Positions 8,614-16,336 of a stretch of 64,000 nt of DNA are shown here, in pieces. Source of the DNA: Pseudalkalibacillus salsuginis. Its GTDB lineage: Bacteria; Bacillota; Bacilli; Bacillales; Fictibacillaceae. Within the stretch, counting starts at the first letter, position 1. Each line of letters begins with the position of its first letter. A model generated the notes under the pieces. That model made no database searches. It was given only the letters and a program-made list of their open reading frames with translations, and was not told the DNA's origin. Where the stretch lies: positions 62,001 to 126,000 of the forward strand of contig NZ_JAKJHW010000003.1 in the NCBI RefSeq assembly GCF_021646685.1, written 5' to 3'. The position numbers were made by a program, and so were the translations under genes.

Positions 8614-9156
8614 ATTTTTTAATAAGGATACCTTAGCAATACAGTCATTTAAAAATATTGACTTATATTAGCTGGTATAATGGAATAACTAATTAACTTC
8701 TAATACAATAGGGCGCTTTAGTGGAATAAGATAATTATTTGTAGACTGATTGGTTTTTGCCGTTTAGTTATTTTTATTTCATTAAGGTTTTCTACTTTTG
8801 GACAATATTAACTGGAATACTTATATGACTTTTGGAAAAAATCAAATAAACTTGCCTTATCCTTTCACCTCACTATTATGAACTTCTGGGCTTTCGCTTC
8901 TATCAGTTATTACAAAAGAAAATTAAAAATGCATTTGCCATTCTTAATATATCTTCTGACAATTTTTCTATTGATGCTCCCTTTTTACATCATGAAACAC
9001 ATGGATTTTCAAGGGCTCATACTAATGAAATTCATTTTACGATTTTATGTTTCCAAAAATATTTGTAGACGATGTCGAAATTCATACATTACGTTCGTCA
9101 TTATATTGAGTGAGAAATTAGTGTGCTCAAAAAACTTTGAAAGGTGGAAACTAAAC
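8614..9156. other. Gene-poor AT-rich region
   Basis: No supported gene. A decayed 'AGGGCGCTTTAGTGGAATAAG' repeat lies at about 8708-8730. An open frame runs into the YCII gene from 8878, but it has no ribosome binding site and low-quality sequence, so it is treated as chance. Confidence 0.5.
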
Positions 9157-9504
9157 ATGCATTACACGCTTCTGTTTTATGAAAGCGCGGAGGACTTCTC
9201 GCATCGCACTGATCCGTTGCGGAAGAAAGAGTATTTGGCTGGCTGGTCCCACTATGTTAAAGCTTTACGCGAGTCAGGCGTTGTTGTAAGCGGAAACGGA
9301 CTTCATTCTCCTGAAACCGCGACCTCCCTAAAACGGCATAACGGTAAGATGCTCGTGCAAGATGGGCCGGTGACCGAGACCAAGGAGCAAATTGGCGGAA
9401 TCTTCGTCATTGATGTACCGGATCTCGATATCGCACTGAAGTGGGCGGCCCGTGGTCCCGTCAATACGGTTGAAGTACGACAAAATATCCCTCCGATGGA
9501 GTGA
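9157..9504 (+). CDS. YCII/DGPF-domain protein, ECF42 partner
   Basis: A 115-residue protein with the signature MLVQDGPVTETKEQIGG, the 'DGPF'-type motif of YCII-related proteins that sit next to ECF42 sigma factors. ATG at 9157 follows AAAGGTGG; the longer frame upstream is rejected. It overlaps the sigma factor by four bases, so the two are translationally coupled. Its function is unknown; the ferredoxin-like YCII fold can bind small molecules. The gene and its partner are clearly more GC-rich than the flanks. Confidence 0.9.
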   Translation: MHYTLLFYESAEDFSHRTDPLRKKEYLAGWSHYVKALRESGVVVSGNGLHSPETATSLKRHNGKMLVQDGPVTETKEQIGGIFVIDVPDLDIALKWAARGPVNTVEVRQNIPPME

Positions 9505-10736
9505 CAGATGCTATGGACGCTCACCACGCAATTGAACAAGCTGCTCGCGATTCCTACGGCCGGTTGGTTGCATACTTGACCATACGCTGGCGCGACTTGC
9601 ACGCAGTGGAAGATGCGCTAGCAGATGCCTTCCTCGCCGCATTGAAAACATGGCATGACAATGGTGTGCCGAATAAGCCCGAGGCGTGGCTGCTTACTGT
9701 AGCACGCCGACGGCTTATCGACAGAGCCCGCCATGATCAGGCACAGGACGATGCTATGCAAGCCCTAATCGAGATGGCGAAAGAAGCCCAAGAATTAGCT
9801 TTTTCTGACACTGCATTTCCTGATGAACGACTGAAGATGCTGTTTATTTGCGCCCATCCTGCAATCAATCCCCACGTACGTACGCCGCTTATGCTTCAGA
9901 CTGTGTTAGGAATAGACGCTGCCCGTATCGCGTCGGCATTCCTCGTAAAGCCTGCCACGATGGGACAGCGGCTCACCCGCGCGAAAGCTAAAATACGGGA
10001 TGGACACATTAGATTCGAACTTCCTGATGCTAAAGAATGGCCACTTCGTCTCGACGCTGTGTTGGAAGCCATCTATGCCGTCTATGGCAGCGGTTGGGAC
10101 GATGTAGCCGGACTGGACCCGCGTCGCAGGGACCTGGCCCAAGAAGCAATCTATTTGGGCAGGCTTCTCTTGAAGCTCATGCCTGACGAGCCGGAAGTCA
10201 ATGGATTGATAGCGCTTATGTTGCATTGCGAAGCGCGTCGTGACGCTCGTCGCAATGAGAAAGGAGGTTACGTGCCGCTTACGAAGCAGGATATTTCGCT
10301 TTGGTCCGAAACCATGATCGAGGAGGCAGAGCGTTGTCTGGGCCATGCCGCGCAAGCAGGCTGCATAGGCCGCTTCCAACTCGATGCGGCGATTCAATCG
10401 GTACATGCTGAGCGTGCACGCACCGGACGTACAGAATGGGAAGAAATTGCCCTGTTATATGAGGGTCTTGTACGTCTTGCACCTACTACTGGCGTGTTGG
10501 TCGGACGAGCGGCCGCTGTTGCCGAGGCGCGCGGCGCCGATAAAGGGTTGGCACTACTAAAAGAGATTCCGGCCGAGAGGATCAAGAGCTATCAACCCTT
10601 TTGGGCACTTACCGCACACTTATCCAAGCGAATGCAACAAAATGAGCAAGCCCGTTCTGCTTATAGCCGGGCAATCGGATTGTGCACGGATCCGTCTATA
10701 CGTGAGTTTCTGAAGCAGCAAGCTCGCCAGGTTTAG
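9501..10736 (+). CDS. ECF42-family RNA polymerase sigma factor
   Basis: A 411-residue sigma factor (COG4941 type). Region 2 is at the N-terminus (DLHAVEDALADAFLAAL and WLLTVARRRLIDRAR), region 4 at about 120-175, and a long helical C-terminal extension with TPR-like character fills residues 190-411. That length and extension are typical of ECF42. The GTG start at 9501 overlaps the stop of the YCII gene. Codon use is GC-rich (many GCG, CGC, GCC codons), unlike genes before and after, consistent with horizontal gain of the two-gene module. In this family the C-terminal extension is needed for activity and replaces an anti-sigma factor. Confidence 0.92.
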   Translation: MTDAMDAHHAIEQAARDSYGRLVAYLTIRWRDLHAVEDALADAFLAALKTWHDNGVPNKPEAWLLTVARRRLIDRARHDQAQDDAMQALIEMAKEAQELAFSDTAFPDERLKMLFICAHPAINPHVRTPLMLQTVLGIDAARIASAFLVKPATMGQRLTRAKAKIRDGHIRFELPDAKEWPLRLDAVLEAIYAVYGSGWDDVAGLDPRRRDLAQEAIYLGRLLLKLMPDEPEVNGLIALMLHCEARRDARRNEKGGYVPLTKQDISLWSETMIEEAERCLGHAAQAGCIGRFQLDAAIQSVHAERARTGRTEWEEIALLYEGLVRLAPTTGVLVGRAAAVAEARGADKGLALLKEIPAERIKSYQPFWALTAHLSKRMQQNEQARSAYSRAIGLCTDPSIREFLKQQARQV

Positions 10737-10813
10737 TGTATGAGGAAGATCGAAATTGTCGCGAAATTAAAATAAAGTTAAACCGTTTAAAAAAACCTAC
10801 ATGAGGGATGAAA

Positions 10814-11287
10814 ATGGGAAATTATATTTTTAAACATTTACAATTTGCTCGGGAAAACACGATTAGTCAAATAGCAGAAGTGAATGATGAGACGTCGCAT
10901 ATCATACCGGAAGGATTCAGCAACAATATTAAATGGAATCTTGGGCATATTTATGTCGTCCATGAAATGTTCGCTTTTCGATCACATGAAGAAAAAATGA
11001 TGATACCGGATCATTTTACCGAATGGTTCAGTCGAGGTACGAAGCCGGGAGATTGGGGGGAAGGGGTTCCACCGATTGATGAATTCGCCCGGATGCTCGA
11101 AAGTCAAGTCAACAGGATCGAACAACTATTGGAACCTCATTTGAATGAAACGGTGGGGAACCTGTTCACAACGTCAACAGGCAGTCTGACATTATCAACA
11201 GTGGAAGAATTTCTTAGTTTTTGTTTTTACCATGAAGGCGTACACATTCAAGCGATTAAATCTATCAAACGAATGATTCAACAATGA
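10814..11287 (+). CDS. DinB-family protein
   Basis: A 157-residue four-helix-bundle protein of the DinB/YfiT superfamily. NIKWNLGHIYVVHEMF gives the first metal-ligand His and FYHEGVHIQAIKSIKR the C-terminal pair (H-x-x-x-H) expected for the metal site. ATG at 10814 is preferred over 10808 because GAGGG then has a 7-base spacing. Members include bacillithiol or mycothiol S-transferases and many proteins of unknown role; no closer call is possible. Confidence 0.85.
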   Translation: MGNYIFKHLQFARENTISQIAEVNDETSHIIPEGFSNNIKWNLGHIYVVHEMFAFRSHEEKMMIPDHFTEWFSRGTKPGDWGEGVPPIDEFARMLESQVNRIEQLLEPHLNETVGNLFTTSTGSLTLSTVEEFLSFCFYHEGVHIQAIKSIKRMIQQ

Positions 11288-11543
11288 GATTCGGAAGCTA
11301 TATGGTTTTCGCGAGGGGAACTTCGTCGTCCCGAACATGCAAAATTATTGAGAAAATAGCATGACGGGGTAAAAACCTGTGTTCATTAAAGGATGGATGC
11401 ATTCACGAAAAAAGTTCGTCTATGGACGGCGATAAGGTCTTATATAGAATATTCCACTTTTATGTTCACAATTCTGTCTGCTTCTAATTCTCCCAGTTGC
11501 ACCCTATTCCTATGAAAAACAGTATCAAGAGTAAAAACAAACC

Positions 11544-11592
11544 CCTCTTCCTGTAGTGAACAAAACAATCAATTGTTCACTACAGGAAGAGG
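11544..11592. repeat. Perfect 20-bp inverted repeat
   Basis: The 20 bases at 11544-11563 (CCTCTTCCTGTAGTGAACAA) are the exact reverse complement of 11573-11592, around a 9-base loop. On the minus strand the hairpin runs into GGTTTGTTTTTAC, so it could end minus-strand transcription. It lies directly before the Tn3 transposase fragment and may mark the edge of a lost element. Confidence 0.85.
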
Positions 11593-11610
11593 TAAATTCA
11601 AACAAACCGG

Positions 11611-11844
11611 ATGGAAGATCAAGAGGTCGCTGTATTTGCTCTCCATCTTCTTCAAAACTGTTTGGTGTTAATTAATACACTGATGATTCAGAAGGTACTT
11701 TTGGAACAAAACAAACTCCTTTTGCAAAAGTTAGTTCCGGAAGATTTCAAAGCCTTAACACCGTTAATCTACGCTCATATAAACCCATATGGAACATTTA
11801 AGCTAAACATGCAAGAACGTTTACCGATTCAAAAATCTTCCTAA
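11611..11844 (+). pseudogene. C-terminal remnant of a Tn3-family transposase
   Basis: About 77 codons matching only the extreme C-terminus of Tn3-family (DDE) transposases: EDQEVAVFALHLLQNC, LVLINTLMIQKVL and the ending LTPLIYAHINPYGTF. The catalytic residues lie upstream in full-length proteins of around 980 residues and are absent. A stop codon six codons before the first ATG and the 20-bp inverted repeat show that the rest was deleted. No resolvase or terminal inverted repeats were found nearby. Confidence 0.85.
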
Positions 11845-12076
11845 GAATTACGATTCAACGTTTACTTTATGTTGCTTTAAAATAAAGTTGGTTTAAATTG
11901 ATTACTAATAACATAGATAAACAACCAAAAGGCCAGAGCCTGTTTTTGAAAAAAGTTTTATCGAAACAAGGCTCTTAATATATTTCATGAAACGCTTTTC
12001 ATAAAAATGTTTGATCATTTTCTTCCTGTGTTATTCCACAATCACGCCCGATTGCGGAAGATCATTTAAGATTGAG
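11845..12076. other. Intergenic region with hairpin and decayed repeat
   Basis: A hairpin-capable stretch AGAGCCTGTTT...AAACAAGGCTCTT spans about 11935-11976. TTATTCCACAATCACGCCCGATTGCGG (in the 12030-12060 interval) is a copy of the short GCGCCC repeat. No gene. Confidence 0.5.
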
Positions 12077-12499
12077 TTATTCCTTGATCTCCCAATGTGG
12101 ATTCCACACTACTTCCCACAAGTGGTCATCTGGGTCTTGAAAGTAACCAGAGTAACCACCCCAAAAAGTGTCATGTGATGGGGCTGTTATAATAGCACCG
12201 GCCTTCTTTGCCTGTTCCATTACCTTGTCAACTTCTTCTTTGCTTTCTACATTATGACCAATAGTAAATTCAGTAGAACTAGAAACAGTCTGATTAATCT
12301 GAGCGTCATGCGCAATATCTTTGCGCTGAAAAATAGCAAGTTTTATGCCTGATAGTAAGTCGAAAAAAGCAACGGCACCATGCTCAAATTCTTTGCCAAC
12401 TATACCTTCTGTTGGAAGCCCCAATCCGTCTCGATAGAATTTCAAAGATCTTTCCAAATCATCTACACCTAATGTAATTACTGTAATTCGTGGCTTCAT
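12077..12499 (-). CDS. VOC family protein
   Basis: A 140-residue glyoxalase-fold protein with two beta-alpha-beta repeats: TVITLGVDDLERSLKFYRDG opens the first and GYFQDPDDHLWEVVWNP ends the second. The final WEVVWNP keeps the metal-ligand Glu of the family. ATG at 12499 follows AAGGAGGTATGATATTTT. It sits downstream of an AraC regulator on the same strand (95-base gap), so the two may be co-transcribed. The enzyme class cannot be narrowed. Confidence 0.88.
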   Translation of the reverse strand: MKPRITVITLGVDDLERSLKFYRDGLGLPTEGIVGKEFEHGAVAFFDLLSGIKLAIFQRKDIAHDAQINQTVSSSTEFTIGHNVESKEEVDKVMEQAKKAGAIITAPSHDTFWGGYSGYFQDPDDHLWEVVWNPHWEIKE

Positions 12500-12593
12500 A
12501 AAATATCATACCTCCTTATAAATTTGACATAGTTGGGGTTAATAAATAGTATCATTTAGTTTAGCTATTTTAGATTGTAAAAAACGGACACAT

Positions 12594-13421
12594 TTACTTA
12601 GTGGCACTGTTTATCTTAAAAACTTGGTTGGGGGACATGCCATAATAACGTCTGAAATTATTGATAAAGTGTGGTTGATCAGAATATCCGTATTTTACAG
12701 CAATATTAGTAAATCTATATTGATTACTATTATATAGCTCTTGAAGAAGGCTTTGAAATCTAATGATACCTGAGAGTTCTTTCGGACTCACCCCTAACTC
12801 CTTATGAAATGTCCTTCTTATATTCCTTTCACTGTAATTGAGTTTTTCTGCCAAAGAGCGAATTGAAATCATTCCCTTATTAGCATAAATGTATTGCAGA
12901 CCCGTTTGTAGCAAGTAATTTGGTTTTGATTCGTTTAAAAATAGGAATCTCTTTAACTTTAGTTCAACCTTTGCAATTATTCTTGAAATTCCATTGGCTG
13001 ATATGATTTCTTCTGTCATAAATGCAGCTTCATCCCCCCATATATCCTCAAGAAATACAGGATTCCCAATAAACTCAGAAACGGGATGCCTTAAAAAACG
13101 ATATACAGTATCTGAATAAAAGCGAATTCCAAACAAGGAGCATTTTTGAGTAAGATTTATGGCTTCAAATTCAGTCATCAGTCCAACAACAAAGGCTCCT
13201 TTTGAAAAAGAGGATGATCTCAGATCAAATATAATATCCGCGCAACCATCCGGTATGATACGGTGCAATTTATTCTGTTCCGATGGATGGAAATCAACGG
13301 TCCAATAGCAAGCAACATAAGATTCCAGGCTCTTGTTTGGCAAATATTCTCGATATTGATAATTGGAATCTAACAATTCTTTTTGTAATTTAGGTGGTTG
13401 CAAAGGAACATAAAATTGCAA
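12594..13421 (-). CDS. AraC-family transcriptional regulator
   Basis: A 275-residue regulator. The N-terminal 160 residues form a DUF6597-type sensing domain (YREYLPNKSLESYVACYW and PDGCADIIFDL); two helix-turn-helix units follow in the last 100 residues (ISIRSLAEKLNYSERNIRR and FTNIAVKYGYSDQPHFINNF). I place the start at the TTG at 13421 because AAAGGAGGTG lies nine bases upstream; the frame also extends to ATG 13472, which has no ribosome binding site and would bury this sequence in the coding region. Confidence 0.88.
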   Translation of the reverse strand: MQFYVPLQPPKLQKELLDSNYQYREYLPNKSLESYVACYWTVDFHPSEQNKLHRIIPDGCADIIFDLRSSSFSKGAFVVGLMTEFEAINLTQKCSLFGIRFYSDTVYRFLRHPVSEFIGNPVFLEDIWGDEAAFMTEEIISANGISRIIAKVELKLKRFLFLNESKPNYLLQTGLQYIYANKGMISIRSLAEKLNYSERNIRRTFHKELGVSPKELSGIIRFQSLLQELYNSNQYRFTNIAVKYGYSDQPHFINNFRRYYGMSPNQVFKINSATK

Positions 13422-13540
13422 GTTGTTTCCCACCTCCTTTAGACTTTCGGAGTTCCAAACTTCATATTTCATCGTAGGTTTATCGTATCATTTTTGAATT
13501 ACAAGTTGGTTTCGTTACTCTACAATCTGGACCTTTACAA

Positions 13541-13653
13541 AAAGAAAGAGCGCGATTCTTATTCTGGAATTGCGCCCGATTGCTGAAGATCTTAACGTAG
13601 GATTTTTTCAAAATGTTGGCGAGACCCCCTATAGATATTTAAATCTACAGTAA
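13541..13653. pseudogene. GCGCCC repeat and tiny AraC-regulator remnant
   Basis: 13541-13597 is a copy of the short GCGCGAT...ATTGCGCCCGATTG repeat. Just after it, plus-strand 13603-13653 encodes FFQNVGETPYRYLNLQ and a stop, which matches the C-terminal end of AraC-type regulators ('F-x-x-x-x-G-x-T-P-x-x-Y-R'). No upstream coding sequence survives. Confidence 0.4.
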
Positions 13654-13799
13654 AAGAAGTATGAAGAAACTGTTCTTGAGTAAAAAAACCTTTAAAATCC
13701 TTAAAGATTTTCAGGTTTTGCGCCCGTTCGTTTAAAGATAGTTTCCATCGTCTATTGTACGGTGATATTGCAAATCGCCCCGAGAGTTCTATAAACGAC

Positions 13800-14408
13800 C
13801 TATTTACTCATTTTGCTTATTAACGTTGGGTAACCGAATGAACCATTCTTCAAGCGTACCTTTGCGTAGAGGCAATCATCTCTGAGGTCGCCAGCTGGAT
13901 CGATGAAATTGTTTATAAGGATTGCTTCCAAGTGGTACCCACAGCGCTCCGCAACCCTACAACTGGCACTATTTCTAGTGTCACAACGTATTTCGATGCG
14001 ATTAGCTTGAAGATTCTTAAAAGCAAATTGAGTCACTCCGTCCACGGCTTCACTCATAAATCCCTGTCTAGAAGCAGATTGCCTAATCCAGTAACCAATT
14101 TCAAATTGGCGCACTTGCCAATCTACCCTTACCAGGCTGCAAGTACCTATGAACGCTCCGGAAAGTTTATCTAGTATGTAAAAAGTGAATGTGTCACGCA
14201 ATAAAAAATTCGCTCGATGTTTACGTGCATTTGCTTCAGTCTCTTCGGTTTCTGGAATATGGTCAGCCCATTTCATCCACTCATGCAGAAATTCATAAGA
14301 CTCTCTTATTGCCTCATTAACCATTGCTCCATCGCCATTCTGTGGTGCTCGCAATAAAAGTCGTTCGGTTTCAAACTGTTCCGGTATATCAAGAAGAATA
14401 GGATTCAT
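13800..14408 (-). CDS. GNAT N-acetyltransferase, RimJ/RimL type
   Basis: A 202-residue acetyltransferase. ETERLLLRAPQNGDG is the typical RimJ/L-like opening, EIGYWIRQSASRQGFMSEAV is motif A with the acetyl-CoA-binding R/Q-x-x-G-x-A/G region (RQGFMSEA), and EIRCDTRNSASCRVAERCGY is motif B. The substrate may be an N-terminal amino group or a small amine. The start at 14408 follows a run of G residues that can serve as ribosome binding site. It faces away from the hydroxyproline cluster. Confidence 0.88.
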   Translation of the reverse strand: MNPILLDIPEQFETERLLLRAPQNGDGAMVNEAIRESYEFLHEWMKWADHIPETEETEANARKHRANFLLRDTFTFYILDKLSGAFIGTCSLVRVDWQVRQFEIGYWIRQSASRQGFMSEAVDGVTQFAFKNLQANRIEIRCDTRNSASCRVAERCGYHLEAILINNFIDPAGDLRDDCLYAKVRLKNGSFGYPTLISKMSK

Positions 14409-14545
14409 GCCATACCCCCCCGTAAATTCTAAATCTTCCCAACTCTTCTTCTACACTCCTGCCTTTTAACTCAATAACAATTATGTCAAATTCCCATCAT
14501 TTGCACAATGTGTTATTCAAGAATATGACCCTTTAACGGAATAAC

Positions 14546-14611
14546 GTGACTGGTGTTTTAAACATCTTTATTATTTTTTAAACGACTTTATTATGGTGAA
14601 ACATCAGTCAC
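14546..14611. promoter_or_regulatory. Nested inverted and direct repeats upstream of a sigma-54 promoter
   Basis: GTGACTGGTGTTT (14546-14558) and AAACATCAGTCAC (14599-14611) are inverted repeats with one mismatch. Between them TTTTAAACATCTTTATTAT (14556-14574) is repeated with two changes at 14576-14594, a period of exactly 20 bases. A binding site for the activator of the following promoter is a reasonable reading. Confidence 0.5.
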
Positions 14612-14622
14612 TTTTAAAAGAG

Positions 14623-14639
14623 TGGAACGATTCTTGCAT
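14623..14639 (+). promoter_or_regulatory. Sigma-54 promoter of the first epimerase gene
   Basis: TGGAACGATTCTTGCAT: GG and GC are separated by exactly 10 bases, close to the TGGCAC-N5-TTGCA consensus. The start codon is 45 bases downstream. Confidence 0.85.
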
Positions 14640-14683
14640 GATTATTTAAAGAAAGAAAAAAGCTGCTATAAGGAGTGTTGAAA

Positions 14684-15691
14684 ATGGAATTCAAACGAAT
14701 GTTAACTACGGTTGATACACACACAGCCGGTGAACCATTAAGGATCATTACAGGTGGATTGCCAATGATAAAAGGGGATTCGATTTTGGAAAAAAGAGCT
14801 TATTTTACAGATAATTTGGACACGATTAGGACGGTCTTGATGCATGAGCCAAGGGGCCATCATGGGATGTATGGCTGTATCGTGACCCCACCGGAAAATA
14901 AAGACTCGGATTTTGGAGTCTTATTCATGCATAATGAAGGACTAAGCACGATGTGTGGACATGGAATCATTGGCGTTGTTACCGCTGGAATTGAAATGGG
15001 GTTCCTTGAAACCAAGGGGGAAGGATCTTCTGTTTATACCATTGATAGTCCCGCAGGTAAAATTACTGCAGAAGCTATATATGGCAATCATAAAGTTTCA
15101 TCAGTTTCCTTCATTAATGTTCCATCCTTTGTCTATAAGGAAGATTTTGAAATTTCTCTGGATCATATAAACATTAAGGTAGATATCGCTTTTGGTGGAG
15201 CATTTTATGCGATTGTCCAGGCCAAAGATCTCGATTTGCAAGTAGAAATCCAACAGCTTTCCAAAATTCAGAAATGGGGAAAATTAATAAAAGAAGAAAT
15301 TGAAAAGAACGTTGATGTGAAGCACCCTTTGGAAAACAAGCTTCAAGGCATCTATGGGGTCATCTTTTCAGATCAGCCTAAGAAAAAGGGATCACATTTA
15401 AGAAATGTTACCGTGTTTGCCGATCAGCAAATCGACCGATCGCCATGTGGGACAGGAACAGCAGCTAGAATGGCCGCTCTATATCAAAAAGGTGAATTAA
15501 CAGAGAAACAACCGTTTATTCACGAGAGCATCATTACAAGTCAACTGAAAGGTGAAATAATAGAATCTACCAATATTGGACCATTCCATGCCATTATTCC
15601 TAAAATCAGTGGAACAGCATTTATTACCGGGAGTCATCAATTTTTTATCGATCCTTCTGATCCCCTTTCGGAAGGTTTCCTATTAGGATGA
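14684..15691 (+). CDS. Proline racemase-family protein, probable 4-hydroxyproline 2-epimerase
   Basis: A 335-residue cofactor-independent epimerase. The first catalytic Cys is in LSTMCGHGIIGV and the second in DRSPCGTGTAARMA; both being Cys fits proline racemase or hydroxyproline 2-epimerase and argues against the dehydratase subgroup, which has Thr at the second site. The expected reaction is trans-4-hydroxy-L-proline to cis-4-hydroxy-D-proline. ATG at 14684 is chosen over an in-frame GTG because AAGGAG precedes it by eight bases. It is a single-gene unit driven by a sigma-54 promoter. A paralogue lies at 22107. Confidence 0.88.
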   Translation: MEFKRMLTTVDTHTAGEPLRIITGGLPMIKGDSILEKRAYFTDNLDTIRTVLMHEPRGHHGMYGCIVTPPENKDSDFGVLFMHNEGLSTMCGHGIIGVVTAGIEMGFLETKGEGSSVYTIDSPAGKITAEAIYGNHKVSSVSFINVPSFVYKEDFEISLDHINIKVDIAFGGAFYAIVQAKDLDLQVEIQQLSKIQKWGKLIKEEIEKNVDVKHPLENKLQGIYGVIFSDQPKKKGSHLRNVTVFADQQIDRSPCGTGTAARMAALYQKGELTEKQPFIHESIITSQLKGEIIESTNIGPFHAIIPKISGTAFITGSHQFFIDPSDPLSEGFLLG

Positions 15692-15832
15692 GTTAGGCTC
15701 TACTAGGAAGGTTGAAAAGATTCGTTTTACTTTATACCTTAAGAAAGTACAACTTTTCAGCGATGTAGCTAAACGGCGTAGCAGAAAAGTTAACGAACTA
15801 AGTATAGGTGCAGTTAAGGCTTAGCTTTCCCT

Positions 15833-16104
15833 ATGCGGCGGTCGACACATTGATTTAGGTCGAAGGGCGTTTGCGCTTTTCTTGTGATTTACAATGTTAA
15901 AAATGACTGGATAGACCAAGAAAATAGAATCCAAGCGTATAAAATACATGTTGAACGGGATAAGGGGCTATGGTGCAAAGCATTATCCCGACAACCAAAG
16001 GGAAAACCTTACAACTTTGAAATTATCCCGACAACTCGGAAATTATCTCAACAACCTTACATTTATCCTAACAACTCAAAAAACAAGGAGAAATGATGAA
16101 TAAT
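15833..16104. repeat. Dispersed mosaic intergenic repeat, copy 2
   Basis: It matches 779-810 joined to 888-1127 with only scattered substitutions over about 270 bases, including the 20-21-base TTATCCCGACAACTC-type tandem units. The preceding 15700-15832 region has weaker similarity to other repeat blocks and no gene. A short open frame inside this copy is not a gene. Confidence 0.85.
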
Positions 16105-16122
16105 CATTAGCCATTGCAGGAA

Positions 16123-16159
16123 TGTATAAATATTTTTACGGTGTATAAATTTTTATACA
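16123..16159. promoter_or_regulatory. Tandem AT-rich palindromes, possible activator sites
   Basis: TGTATAAATTTTTATACA (16142-16159) is a near-perfect palindrome; a related TGTATAAATATTTTTACG lies at 16123-16140. They are 95-131 bases upstream of the sigma-54 promoter, the usual distance for enhancer-binding sites. Confidence 0.5.
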
Positions 16160-16253
16160 TTATCACGGTTATGATCATTCAAGCTTATTTTCACTTTTTG
16201 CAATTGGTATGTGCAACGAAGGCTCAGGTTTCATCATAGGCTTTTTCTTTAGA

Positions 16254-16270
16254 TGGCATGAATCTTGCAA
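16254..16270 (+). promoter_or_regulatory. Sigma-54 promoter of the deaminase-dehydrogenase unit
   Basis: TGGCATGAATCTTGCAA, with GG and GC 10 bases apart; the start codon is 67 bases downstream. Confidence 0.85.
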
Positions 16271-16336
16271 TTCTTTTAGGGTGACCAAGATCGATTCTGT
16301 TCGAACTTGCATAACCATCAGGAGGGAGTATTTATT

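Noticed and set aside
8878-9156. N-terminal extension of the YCII protein
   Set aside because: Composition is random and hydrophobic, and AAAGGTGG before ATG 9157 defines the start; the family begins at MHYTLLF.
15884-16096. 70-codon frame in the second repeat copy
   Set aside because: The tandem 20-21-base units keep it open by chance; copy 1 contains stops at equivalent places.
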